Assembly (NCBI RefSeq): GCF_036194065.1
Contig: NZ_CP108095.1
Location: forward strand, 4,836,001-4,900,000
Length of the DNA: 64,000 nucleotides
Origin: Streptomyces sp. NBC_00239
GTDB taxonomy: Bacteria > Actinomycetota > Actinomycetes > Streptomycetales > Streptomycetaceae
Direction: 5' to 3'
Part shown: piece by piece, positions 1 through 7,302 of the stretch
Layout: each line of letters opens with the position of its first letter
Position numbering within the stretch: the first letter of the stretch is position 1
Position numbers and translations under genes: made by a program
The notes under the pieces: model-generated
The model's database searches: none
The model's input: only the letters and a program-made list of their open reading frames with translations
Told to the model about the DNA's origin: nothing

Positions 1-444
1 GGCGGCGCCAGGGTCACGATGCTGTCCTTCGTCGGCATGGCGGCCTCGCTGGTCGTCGTGATCTTCGCGCTGCCGTCCGGCTCCGACCAGGGCAGCTTCT
101 GGACCTTCTTCGCCGGCTTCCTGGCCGCCTTCTTCTTCTCGGGCCTGGGCAACGGCTCGACCTTCCGCCAGATCCCCGTCATCTTCCGCGACCAGCACGC
201 CCGGGCCGTCGCGGGCAACGGCCCCGAAGCCGAGGCCGCGGCGCTGAAGCAGTCCGAGATGGAGGCGGGCGCCGTCACGGGCTTCTCCTCCGCCATCGCC
301 GCGTACGGCTTCTTCTTCATCCCCGCCATGTTCGCGAACCTCAAGGTCACGACGGCCCTGTGGATGTTCATCGGGTTCTACGCGACCTGCCTGGCGGTGT
401 GCTGGTGGTTCTACGCCCGCAAGGGCGCCGAGGCTCCCAGCTGA
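1..444 (+). CDS. narK: NarK-type nitrate/nitrite MFS transporter, C-terminal part
   Basis: This is the C-terminal part of a major facilitator protein; the reading frame is open from base 1, so the start lies outside the window. About 147 residues remain, with hydrophobic spans consistent with the last three to four transmembrane helices. The segment GNGSTFRQIPVIF matches the conserved nitrate-signature helix region of NarK/NasA transporters (family knowledge). A charged loop rich in Glu and Ala lies between helices, as is usual in actinobacterial NarK2-like proteins. The likely role is nitrate uptake and/or nitrite export across the cytoplasmic membrane. No nitrate reductase gene is visible here, so direction and physiological role cannot be judged. 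It ends 31 bp before the next gene on the same strand. Confidence 0.85.
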   Translation, partial: GGARVTMLSFVGMAASLVVVIFALPSGSDQGSFWTFFAGFLAAFFFSGLGNGSTFRQIPVIFRDQHARAVAGNGPEAEAAALKQSEMEAGAVTGFSSAIAAYGFFFIPAMFANLKVTTALWMFIGFYATCLAVCWWFYARKGAEAPS

Positions 445-475
445 GCCCGCCGCCTCCCCGCCGTACCCTGGAGTC

Positions 476-679
476 ATGAGCACCGCCCCCACCCCCGGCC
501 CGCACCCGTCGAAGCCCGGCTCCCGGCCGAAGCCCGCGCTGGTCTTCGACGACCCGCTGGACCAACAGTCCTCGGACGACACGGACCGGGGATGGGGCGA
601 GCGCCCGCCCGCGGCGAGCAGCGACAGCGCCGCCGACCTCGCGCGCTTCCTCGACGAGAAGCCCCCCCACCACCTCTGA
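476..679 (+). CDS. Small conserved proline-rich protein of unknown function
   Basis: A 67-residue hydrophilic protein with a Pro/Ser/Lys-rich N-terminal half (PTPGPHPSKPGSRPKP) and an acidic C-terminal half containing ALVFDDPLDQ and DLARFLDEKPP. There is no signal peptide, membrane segment or recognised domain. The ATG has GGAG only three bases upstream, which is a short spacing. Codon use is strongly GC3-biased like its neighbours, which supports coding. It converges on mscL with a 10-bp gap. I recognise it only as a type of small protein commonly annotated in Streptomyces; its function is unknown. It might be co-transcribed with the nitrate transporter gene upstream. Confidence 0.6.
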   Translation: MSTAPTPGPHPSKPGSRPKPALVFDDPLDQQSSDDTDRGWGERPPAASSDSAADLARFLDEKPPHHL

Positions 680-689
680 AACCTGCGGG

Positions 690-1187
690 TCAGCCCAGCC
701 CGGGCCCGCGGTCCTGGTCGCCTCCGGCCGAGCGCTGCGCCACCAGGGCGTCGCGGATCTCCTTGAGGACCTCCAGCTCGGTGATCTCCATGGTCTCCTG
801 CACGCCCTCCTTGGCCTTCCGGCGGGCTTCCTGCCTGGCCAGGTACTTCGACATCGGCAGGACCATCAGGAAGTAGACGACGGCCGCGGTGATCAGGAAC
901 GTGAGCGCGGCATTGAGCACCGTGCCCCACAGCAGCTCGACACCGACCGTGCTTCCGGTCTTCGCGTCCACGAAGCACGGTCCCTTGAGGCACGAGGAAT
1001 AGGCGTCCAGGCTCTGGGTGCCCATCGCGCCGACCAGCGGGCTGATGAGGCCCTTCACCACCGAGTTCACGATGTTCGTGAACGCGGCGCCGATGACCAC
1101 GGCCACCGCCAGGTCCACCACGTTGCCGCGCATCAGGAAGGCTTTGAAGCCTGCCAGGACGCTCACCTTCTTCTTCTCGCTCACCAC
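690..1187 (-). CDS. mscL: Large-conductance mechanosensitive channel MscL
   Basis: A 165-residue membrane protein that opens under membrane tension to release solutes during hypo-osmotic shock. The N-terminal helix is followed by FKAFLMRGNVVDLAVAVVIG, the highly conserved MscL TM1 region, then a periplasmic-side loop and TM2 (LNAALTFLITAAVVYFLMV). The charged cytoplasmic C-terminal helix contains ARRKAKEGVQ and a coiled region. The outer loop has two cysteines (SSCLKGPCF), which is unusual compared with the E. coli protein and could form a disulfide. Length is slightly above the typical 130-150 residues because of the C-terminal tail. It could be read from the upstream SAF-domain gene's transcript or from its own promoter in the 129-bp gap. 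Confidence 0.97.
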   Translation of the reverse strand: MVSEKKKVSVLAGFKAFLMRGNVVDLAVAVVIGAAFTNIVNSVVKGLISPLVGAMGTQSLDAYSSCLKGPCFVDAKTGSTVGVELLWGTVLNAALTFLITAAVVYFLMVLPMSKYLARQEARRKAKEGVQETMEITELEVLKEIRDALVAQRSAGGDQDRGPGLG

Positions 1188-1316
1188 TGAGCCTCTCTAC
1201 GCATGTGCCGTCTTCACCGGACGTGGAACCAACGGTTCCGAAAGCTACGGCAGTCGAGTGCCGCACTGTCCAATCGGGGCACGCGTTCAGATGACTTGAC
1301 CGCTCATGGGTGCGAA

Positions 1317-1862
1317 TCAGCACAGTGTCACCGCCAGTCGGGACACCGAGCCCGCGCCCACCAGCTCCCGGGCGGTCCCCCTCGGGACGGACAGCACCAC
1401 CAGAGCCCCGGCCTCCGCCGTGCCGGGCTCCGGGGGCGGTACCTCGAGCACCCGGGCCGCCGCGGCGACCAGGCGGGTGCGCCCCGCCTCCGCGCCCGGG
1501 TGGCCGGGGCCGCCGGCGGCCACCACGTCGACCCGGTCCCCGGCGCGCAGCAGCCGCACCGTCGCCGCGTCCGCGATGCGCACCGGCGCCGATACGAGCC
1601 GCACGGCGGCCGGGCGCGGCGATGCCGGTGCGGGGGGTGGTTCGCTGCGGGAGGCCTGCGCCTCGGGGCCCGATACGGCCAGCGCCGCCGCGGCCACCGC
1701 GAGCCCGGCGGCCGTCATGCGCCGCTTGCGCCGCACGGCCCTGCGGAGCCGGTCGCCGCCGCGGCCCACGCGGAGCGGGGCGAAGGGCGGGACGCCGCGG
1801 GGTGGGGGACACGTGGCGGGGGAGCCGTGCGGGGGGATTCGGTAAGCCGGGGTGTCGGACAT
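1317..1862 (-). CDS. SAF-domain protein (FlgA/CpaB-like), membrane-anchored
   Basis: About 181 residues when started at ATG 1862 (MSDTPAYRI). The order is a basic N-terminal region (RLRRAVRRKRR), one hydrophobic segment (MTAAGLAVAAAALAVSG) that is either a signal peptide or an anchor, an Ala/Pro linker, and a C-terminal SAF-like fold containing PVRIADAATVRLLRAGDRVDVVA. The phrase on the order of LLRAGDRVDVVA is the signature of FlgA, CpaB and RcpC family beta-clip domains. In other bacteria these act in flagellar P-ring or Flp pilus assembly; no pilus or flagellar gene is near, so the role here is unknown. An upstream in-frame extension to 1931 exists but runs through a long hairpin and is unlikely to be coding. 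Confidence 0.75.
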   Translation of the reverse strand: MSDTPAYRIPPHGSPATCPPPRGVPPFAPLRVGRGGDRLRRAVRRKRRMTAAGLAVAAAALAVSGPEAQASRSEPPPAPASPRPAAVRLVSAPVRIADAATVRLLRAGDRVDVVAAGGPGHPGAEAGRTRLVAAAARVLEVPPPEPGTAEAGALVVLSVPRGTARELVGAGSVSRLAVTLC

Positions 1863-2099
1863 GGTGACCACCGCCCATCGTGAGGGACTTCGGGGTCCGG
1901 GCCGTCTGCCCGGACGTCCCTCACGATCCACGACCGTGGCGGGTCCCGCTGGGGGCTGTGGACGGTCCCCAGCCTGTGGATACCTCCGTCACCCGTGTCG
2001 GTGACGGGCCGTGTCCGTTGCCCGGCGGAGCCGAGGGCAACCCGGCTCCGCCGGGCACCGGGCTCCGCCCGGACCCGCGCCTCAAACGCCGGCGAGGCT
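1863..2099. other. Intergenic: hairpin and dispersed GC-rich element
   Basis: This gap lies downstream of the phosphorylase gene and upstream of the SAF gene, both read on the minus strand. It holds a compound inverted repeat near the SAF start and a copy of a dispersed element (about 2020-2099) with inverted GGCTCCGCC-type blocks and CGCCTCAAACGCCGGCGAGG. I see no credible gene in it; long open frames here are a by-product of the base composition. Confidence 0.7.
1877..1927 (-). terminator. Compound hairpin between mtnP repeats and the SAF gene
   Basis: Perfect 12-bp outer arms (ATCGTGAGGGAC and its complement at 1916-1927) enclose a 7-bp inner stem (TCCGGGC / GCCCGGA, 1896-1902 and 1908-1914) with a 5-nt loop. 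On the minus strand it ends 14 nt before the SAF start codon. It has no T-tract. It could terminate transcription coming from the phosphorylase gene, or act as a 5' leader structure or operator of the SAF gene. Confidence 0.5.
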
Positions 2100-2290
2100 G
2101 GGGGTTGCCTGCCAGGGCCGAGCCGGGCCGCGACAAGGCTGGGGGTTGCCCGTCGAGGCCGAGCCGGGCCGCGACAAGCCGGGGGTTGCCTGCCAGGGCC
2201 GAGCCGGGCCGCGACAAGGCTGGGGGTTGCCCGTCGAGGCCGAGCCGGGCCGCGACAAGCCGGGGGTTGCCCGCCGAGGCCGCGCCGCGG
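2100..2290. repeat. Tandem 81-bp GC-rich repeat (two full units plus remnant)
   Basis: Two identical 81-bp units occupy 2100-2180 and 2181-2261. Each unit is itself a pair of related subunits of 41 and 40 bp that begin GGGGGTTGCC and end in GGGCCGCGACAAG. A fifth, truncated subunit starts at 2262 and decays into the next repeat. The unit length is a multiple of three, so all frames stay open; no gene is inferred. It lies between the phosphorylase stop and the SAF gene. Confidence 0.85.
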
Positions 2291-2374
2291 CTGAGCCGCG
2301 GCGCGCCAAGGCTCGCCGAAGCCGGGCTACGGCTGAGCCGCGGCGCGCCAAGGCTCGCCGAAGCCGGGCTACGG
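2291..2374. repeat. Tandem 42-bp repeat, two copies, overlapping the mtnP stop codon
   Basis: Two identical 42-bp copies (2291-2332, 2333-2374) begin CTGAGCCGCGGCGCGCC and end GAAGCCGGGCTACGG. The second copy includes the stop codon of the phosphorylase gene (complement of CTA at 2369-2371) and the last base pairs of its coding sequence, so the duplication copied the gene's 3' edge. The first copy carries the same CTA downstream. Confidence 0.85.
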
Positions 2375-3202
2375 CAGTTCGATGCCCAGGTCCCAGCCGT
2401 CGTGGGCGTGGGTGCACAGGCAGTCCCGGGACTCGGTCGCCGGCAGTGCGGCCACCGCGTCGAAGAGGACCTCGCGCAGCCGGCCCACGTTCTCGCCGAA
2501 CACCTTGAGGACCTCGGTGTGCGAGACGCCCTCACCGGTCTCGGCGCCCGCGTCCAGGTCCGTCACCAGTGCCATGGACGTGTAGCAGAGCCCCAGCTCG
2601 CGGGCGAGCACGGCCTCCGGGTGTCCGGTCATGCCGACCACCGACCAGCCCATCGCCGCGTGCCACTGCGATTCGGCGCGGGTGGAGAAGCGGGGCCCCT
2701 CGACGACGACCATCGTGCCCCCGTCCACCGGCTCCCAGCCGCGCCCGCGCGCCGCGCCCATGGCGGCGGCCCGCCCGACCGGGCAGTACGGGTCGGCGAA
2801 GGTGGTGTGCACGACGTTCGGCACCGTGCCGTCGGGGAGCGGCTCCCCGTCGAAGAAGGTCTGCGCGCGGCTCTTCGTACGGTCGACCAGCTGGTCCGGT
2901 ACGAGCAGCGTGCCCGGGCCGTACTCGGCGCGCAGGCCGCCGACCGCGCACGGGCCCAGGACCTGTCGGACGCCGACCGAGCGCAGTGCCCACAGGTTGG
3001 CGCGGTAGTTGATCTTGTGGGGCGGAACCTTGTGGCTGCGTCCGTGGCGGGGCAGGAAGGCGATCCGCCGGCCGGCCAGCTCGCCTATGAACAGCGAGTC
3101 GCTGGGGGCGCCGTACGGGGTCTCCACCCGCACCTCGGTGACGTCCTCCAGGAAGGAGTAGAAGCCCGAACCGCCGATGACACCGATCTCTGCGTTGACC
3201 AT
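2369..3202 (-). CDS. mtnP: S-methyl-5'-thioadenosine phosphorylase
   Basis: A 277-residue cytosolic phosphorylase that splits methylthioadenosine into adenine and methylthioribose-1-phosphate in methionine/polyamine salvage. Family hallmarks of the PNP/MTAP group are visible: the N-terminal phosphate-binding loop VIGGSGFYSFL, the LPRHGRSHKVPPHKINYRAN segment, and VEGPRFSTRAES. The TDLDAG motif carries the two [14 protein letters not shown] in human MTAP select a 6-amino purine, favouring MTAP over inosine- or guanosine-type enzymes (inference from family knowledge). ATG 3202 was chosen because MVNAEIGVIGGSG begins the fold directly; longer frames extend into a terminator and the FmdB gene. 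The 3' end is embedded in a 42-bp duplication. Confidence 0.93.
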   Translation of the reverse strand: MVNAEIGVIGGSGFYSFLEDVTEVRVETPYGAPSDSLFIGELAGRRIAFLPRHGRSHKVPPHKINYRANLWALRSVGVRQVLGPCAVGGLRAEYGPGTLLVPDQLVDRTKSRAQTFFDGEPLPDGTVPNVVHTTFADPYCPVGRAAAMGAARGRGWEPVDGGTMVVVEGPRFSTRAESQWHAAMGWSVVGMTGHPEAVLARELGLCYTSMALVTDLDAGAETGEGVSHTEVLKVFGENVGRLREVLFDAVAALPATESRDCLCTHAHDGWDLGIELP

Positions 3203-3239
3203 GACTGCCAGCCTAACCGGCGGCTCCGGGCACGCCGAA

Positions 3240-3269
3240 GGCCCCGCTGCCGAAGTCGGCTGCGGGGCC
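3240..3269 (-). terminator. Terminator-like hairpin between fmdB and mtnP
   Basis: Inverted arms GGCCCCGCTGCCGA (3240-3253) and TCGGCTGCGGGGCC (3256-3269) pair over 14 positions with a single mismatch and a tight loop. It lies downstream of the FmdB stop and 38 bp upstream of the mtnP start on the minus strand, so it probably ends the FmdB transcript. No T-run follows, as is common in Streptomyces. Confidence 0.6.
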
Positions 3270-3330
3270 TCGTGCGATGCGTGGTGCCGCGCGCGGACGC
3301 GCGGCGGGCACCCGGTCGGGCGCGGCCCGG

Positions 3331-3618
3331 TCAGGCAGCGGGGGTGCTGCTGCTCGAAGCCGGGGCGGCCGGAGCCGGGGTGGAAGCGGCCGTCGACGTG
3401 GTCGAGGCGGGCTTCGACGCCGGAGTGCTGCTGGACGACGCGCCGCGGCTGTCGTTCCGGTAGAAGCCGGAACCCTTGAAGACGATGCCGACCGCGGAGA
3501 ACACCTTCTTCAGGCGTCCCTTGCAGTTCGGGCACTCGGTCAGGGCGTCATCGGTGAACTTCTGCACGGCCTCGAGGCCTTCGCCGCACTCGGTGCACTG
3601 GTACTGGTAGGTCGGCAC
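3331..3618 (-). CDS. FmdB-family zinc-ribbon protein
   Basis: A 95-residue protein beginning MPTYQYQCTECGEGLE, the invariant start of the FmdB (CxxC_CXXC_SSSS) family. Two zinc-binding pairs are visible, CTEC and CPNC, about 20 residues apart, followed by KVFSAVGIVFKGSGFYRND, which is also conserved. The last 40 residues are a low-complexity Ser/Thr/Pro/Ala tail, typical of actinobacterial members. The family was named from a putative regulator of formamidase, but no function is established. AGGAGG lies about seven bases upstream of the ATG, a strong ribosome-binding site. It is followed by a hairpin and then mtnP on the same strand. Confidence 0.9.
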   Translation of the reverse strand: MPTYQYQCTECGEGLEAVQKFTDDALTECPNCKGRLKKVFSAVGIVFKGSGFYRNDSRGASSSSTPASKPASTTSTAASTPAPAAPASSSSTPAA

Positions 3619-3685
3619 GAATTTCCTCCTGGCACTCTGGCTCTATGAGTGCTAACGACGCTTCATGGTGACGCATTCCGCCGGA

Positions 3686-5212
3686 TCAGTCCACCGTCAC
3701 CGGCACGCGGTGACCCATCCCACGCTCGCCGGCCTGCTTCGGACCACGTCCGGCGGGCCGGTTCGGGCCGCGTCCGGCCGGGCTCTGAGCGGCCCGTGAG
3801 GCCTGTCCTGCCTGGGCCTTCCGCCCGCCCTGCGGGGCGTGCTGGCCGGCCGCCGCGTCACGCGACGCGGTCTGCGGCTCCTGCGGCTCACGAGGCTCCT
3901 GCGAGTCCTGGAGGTCCTGAGAGTCCTGGAAGGCCTTCGAGCCCTCGGCGTCCTGCGGGTCCTGAGAGGAGCCGACGACCCGGCTCGGGGCCGCGGGGGC
4001 CAGTCGCGAGCGCAGCGCCACGACCGTGGCCAGCGCCAGCACCGTGGCGGCCAGCGGCACCAGGAAGCCCGCGTGCGAGCCGTGGGCGTCCGTCAGGCGG
4101 CCCGCGGTGGTGACGGCGGCGGCCTGTCCGAAGGCGACGGCGCCGGTCAGCCAGGTGAAGGCCTCGGTGCGCGAGGCGGCCGGAACCAGCCGCTCCACCA
4201 TCGTGTAACCGGTGATCAGCGCCGGGGCGATGCACAGGCCGACGACCAGGCCCAGCGCGCCCAGCAGCAGCGTGGAGTGCACGGCCCACAGCACGGACGC
4301 GGCGGCGGTCAGGCCGGCGTACCCGAGGATCAGGCGGCGGCGCGGGCCGATCTTCCAGGCGATGGCACCGCAGGCGATGCCCGCGATCATGTTGCCCGCG
4401 GCGAAGACGCCGTACAGCAGGCCGTTGGCGCCCGGGTTGCCGATCTCCTCGGAGAAGGCGGCCAGCGACACCTGCATGCCGCCGAAGACGGCGCCGATGC
4501 CCAGGAAGGCGACGATCAGGACGCGCACGCCCGGCACGGACAGCGCCGAGGTGTGCTTCTGGCCGGCCAGGGCCGTGCGGCCGACGGGCTTGGGCTGCGT
4601 GCCGCGCTGCGCGGCGAACAGCAGGCCGCCGAGCAGGGTCAGCGTGGCCTCGGTGATCAGGCCGGCCGCCGGGTGGATCTGGGTGCACAGGAAGGTCGCG
4701 AGCACCGGACCGACGACGAACGTGAACTCGTCGGTGACGGACTCGAACGCCGCGGCCGTGGGCAGCAGCGGCGCGCGCTCGCCCTGCAGGCGGGCGGCCC
4801 AGCGGGCCCGGACCATCGGTCCGACCTGCGGAACCGAGGCACCGGCCGGGACGGCGGCCAGCGCCAGGGCCCACAGCGGCGCGCCCAGCAGGGCGAGCGC
4901 GGTGAGCGTGCTGACGGCGGCGGTGTGGGTCAGGACGACCGGCACCAGCACGGCGCTCTGGCCGAAGCGGTCGGCGAGCTTGCCCATCTGGGGGGCGAAG
5001 ACGGCCATGGAGACGCCGGTGACGGCGGCGATGACGCCGGCGCTGCCGAAGGAGCCGGTGGTGTGCTGGACCAGCAGCACGATGCCGATGGTCAGCATGG
5101 CGAACGGCTGCCGGGCGGCGAACCCCGGGAGAAGGAAGCTGAGCGCGCCGGGTGTGCGAAGAAGCTGCCCGTAGCCCGCTCGGGACTTGTCGGTCGTGAC
5201 CGCGGATGCCAC
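3686..5212 (-). CDS. MFS transporter, probable drug/metabolite exporter
   Basis: About 508 residues when started at GTG 5212, which has AAAGG eight bases upstream. Roughly twelve hydrophobic helices run from FLLPGFAARQPFAMLTIGIV to LVPLAATVLALATVVAL, with the MFS loop motif GKLADRFGQ after TM2. The substrate is not evident. The C-terminal 100 residues are a cytoplasmic low-complexity tail with QDSQDLQDSQ and EPREPQEPQ repeats followed by an Arg/Gly/Pro-rich stretch, a length not needed for transport. A longer frame to 5341 has no ribosome-binding site and a basic N-terminus. It sits 67 bp upstream of the FmdB gene on the same strand and may be co-transcribed with it. Confidence 0.87.
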   Translation of the reverse strand: MASAVTTDKSRAGYGQLLRTPGALSFLLPGFAARQPFAMLTIGIVLLVQHTTGSFGSAGVIAAVTGVSMAVFAPQMGKLADRFGQSAVLVPVVLTHTAAVSTLTALALLGAPLWALALAAVPAGASVPQVGPMVRARWAARLQGERAPLLPTAAAFESVTDEFTFVVGPVLATFLCTQIHPAAGLITEATLTLLGGLLFAAQRGTQPKPVGRTALAGQKHTSALSVPGVRVLIVAFLGIGAVFGGMQVSLAAFSEEIGNPGANGLLYGVFAAGNMIAGIACGAIAWKIGPRRRLILGYAGLTAAASVLWAVHSTLLLGALGLVVGLCIAPALITGYTMVERLVPAASRTEAFTWLTGAVAFGQAAAVTTAGRLTDAHGSHAGFLVPLAATVLALATVVALRSRLAPAAPSRVVGSSQDPQDAEGSKAFQDSQDLQDSQEPREPQEPQTASRDAAAGQHAPQGGRKAQAGQASRAAQSPAGRGPNRPAGRGPKQAGERGMGHRVPVTVD

Positions 5213-5482
5213 GGCCTGGCCTTTCTGCCGCCTGGTAGAGCTCCCGTCTGCGGACGGTGCGGGCCTTGTGGGCCGCACCCGTACTACGGAGCCCCGAGAG
5301 CTGTCCTCATGCGCCGAACCGAGTGATACCTGGGCACCCACTGCGGGAGGGGGCCACGGCCGCCGAGCGGTCGCGCCAGCTCTGCGTCAGACAGAGTTGG
5401 TCGATTGGTGTGCCTTCATGGTACAGGGAAAGGTGCGAGGTGCACCTGTGATTACAGCGACAGGGGCTGTCTTCACCTGCGT

Positions 5483-7042
5483 TTAACGAGCCGTTCGTCG
5501 ACCGGGGCCTCTAGGGCCCGGGCCGCCCGAACTCCTCCCGGTGTGCCCTGTTTCCCCGGTGCCCAGCCATCCGGCGAGCTTTCCGCCCCGCGCCACGGCC
5601 CGCAGCCGGGACTCGGCCGCGTCCCGCACCGGGTCGGTGGCCACCACCAGCAGGTCGTCGCCGCGCCGCAGCACGGTCGAGGGCAGCGGTACGAAGCTCT
5701 CCTCGTCCCGTACGACCAGGGTGACGGAGGCTCCCGGCGGCAGCCGCAGCTCGCTGACCTCGACGCCGTGCATCCGGGAGCCGGCCGGGATGGAGAAGGA
5801 GAGGAGGTGGCCGCGGAGCTTCTCCAGCGGCGCCGACTCGATCCCGAGGTCGGTGGGGCTGCGGTCGCTGTCGCCGAGCCGCAGGGTGCGGGCGAGCCAC
5901 GGCAGGGTCGGCCCCTGGACCAGGGTGTAGACGACCACGAGCACGAAGACGATGTTGAAGACCCGGTCGCTGCCCTCGATCCCGGAGACCATCGGGATCG
6001 TGGCCAGGATGATCGGTACGGCGCCGCGCAGGCCCGCCCACGACATCAGGGCCTTCTCCCGCCAGGGCAGCCGGAACGGCAGCAGGCTGATGAAGACCTC
6101 CAGCGGCCGCGCGACCATCGTCAGCACCAGGCCGACGAGCACCGCGGGCCAGAAGTCGTTGACCAGCTCGTGCGGGGTGACCAGCAGGCCGAGGAGGACG
6201 AACATGCCGATCTGGGCGATCCAGCCGAGCCCGTCCGCGAAGCCGCGGGTGGCCGGCCAGTGCGGCAGCTTCGCGTTCCCCAGCACCATCGCGGCGAGGT
6301 AGACGGCGAGGAAGCCGGAGCCGTGCGCCATGGCGCCGGCCGCGTACGCGACGACGGCGATGGCCATGACGGCGATCGGGTAGAGGCCGGAGGCGGGCAG
6401 TGCCACGTGCCGCAGTCCGTACGCGCCGAGCCAGCCCACGGCGAGCCCGATGGCCACGCCGATCGCCAGCTCCAGTGCGATCTTGCCCAGGAGCACGTAC
6501 CACGCGTCGACCGGTCCGACCGTGGCGAACGCCACGACGAGGATCACGACCGGCGCGTCGTTGAAGCCGGACTCGGCCTCCAGGACGCCGGTCACCCGGG
6601 TCGGCAGCGGCACCTTGCGCAGCACGGAGAAGACCGCGGCCGCGTCGGTCGAGGAGACGACGGCGCCGATCAGGAGGGCCTGGCGCCATTCGAGCCCGAC
6701 CAGGTAGTGGGCGCCCGCGGCGGTCACGCCGACGCTGATCGCGACGCCCACGAGCGAGAGCATGATCGCCGCGGGAAGAGCCGGTCTGATCTCTTTCCAC
6801 TTCGTGCCCAGGCCGCCCTCGGCGAGGATCACGACCAGCGCCGCATAGCCGATGACCTGCGTGAGCTCGGCATTGTCGAAGACGACGTTGCCTATGCCGT
6901 CCTGCCCGATCGCGACGCCGATGCCCAGGTAGACGAGCAGGCTGGGGAGGCCGCTGCGGGACGAGATGCGTACCGCGGCGACTGCGATGAGCAGCACGAG
7001 CGAGCAGATCAGCAGGAGCTCGTTGAGCTGGTGGACAGTCAG
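5483..7042 (-). CDS. CPA1-family cation/proton antiporter with C-terminal TrkA-C domain
   Basis: About 519 residues. A 12-13 helix Na+(K+)/H+ exchanger domain covers roughly residues 1-390, with the ion-binding region around LEAESGFNDAPVVILV, where the paired Asp/Asn residues of CPA1 exchangers lie. The C-terminal region (residues about 400-500) resembles TrkA-C/RCK_C ligand-binding domains (GVEVSELRLPPGASVTLVVR), as in NhaP2/CvrA K+/H+ antiporters. I start it at CTG 7042 because GAGGGAAAGGG lies about eight bases upstream and the encoded TVHQLNELLLICS completes the first helix; the next candidate, GTG 6997, would cut into that helix. The role is pH and potassium homeostasis. It is divergent from the acylase gene. 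Confidence 0.9.
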   Translation of the reverse strand: MTVHQLNELLLICSLVLLIAVAAVRISSRSGLPSLLVYLGIGVAIGQDGIGNVVFDNAELTQVIGYAALVVILAEGGLGTKWKEIRPALPAAIMLSLVGVAISVGVTAAGAHYLVGLEWRQALLIGAVVSSTDAAAVFSVLRKVPLPTRVTGVLEAESGFNDAPVVILVVAFATVGPVDAWYVLLGKIALELAIGVAIGLAVGWLGAYGLRHVALPASGLYPIAVMAIAVVAYAAGAMAHGSGFLAVYLAAMVLGNAKLPHWPATRGFADGLGWIAQIGMFVLLGLLVTPHELVNDFWPAVLVGLVLTMVARPLEVFISLLPFRLPWREKALMSWAGLRGAVPIILATIPMVSGIEGSDRVFNIVFVLVVVYTLVQGPTLPWLARTLRLGDSDRSPTDLGIESAPLEKLRGHLLSFSIPAGSRMHGVEVSELRLPPGASVTLVVRDEESFVPLPSTVLRRGDDLLVVATDPVRDAAESRLRAVARGGKLAGWLGTGETGHTGRSSGGPGPRGPGRRTAR

Positions 7043-7302
7043 CGGGCGGCCCTTTCCCTCGAAGTGGTCTGCCTGTGCCGGAACGATTCCGCAATACGGG
7101 TCGCGAACGACCCGCGGGGGCGAGGGCCCGGCGGCGAGTACTTCGTTACCTTACCTAATCTTTGACGATTTCTTGACTCCTTTGCCACATTGTGAAACGC
7201 CAGTTCGAAGAAGTCCCTGACACCGCGTCCGAACGGGGTGGACGCTGCGCCTATGGTTGCTCCCAGCACTCCAGGACCACCCTGCCCCCTCGAAGGACAG
7301 CG
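7043..7302. promoter_or_regulatory. Divergent intergenic region between antiporter and acylase genes
   Basis: A 260-bp gap holding the promoters of both flanking genes. The stretch 7141-7200 is notably AT-rich for this genome, with two TTGAC hexamers (7162-7177) suited to a -35 box for the rightward gene. The minus-strand sequence TTAGGTAAGG resembles half of an iron-regulator box, but the other half is missing. No exact promoter can be assigned by eye. Confidence 0.4.

Noticed and set aside
2082..2417. Several 100- to 200-codon frames inside the 81-bp and 42-bp repeats
   Set aside because: The repeat units are multiples of three and stop-free by composition; the translations are repeated Arg/Gly/Pro/Ala strings with no independent support.
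7141..7158. Iron-regulator (DmdR/IdeR) box upstream of the antiporter gene
   Set aside because: Only the left half matches the 19-bp consensus; the right half is absent, and neither neighbour is an iron gene.
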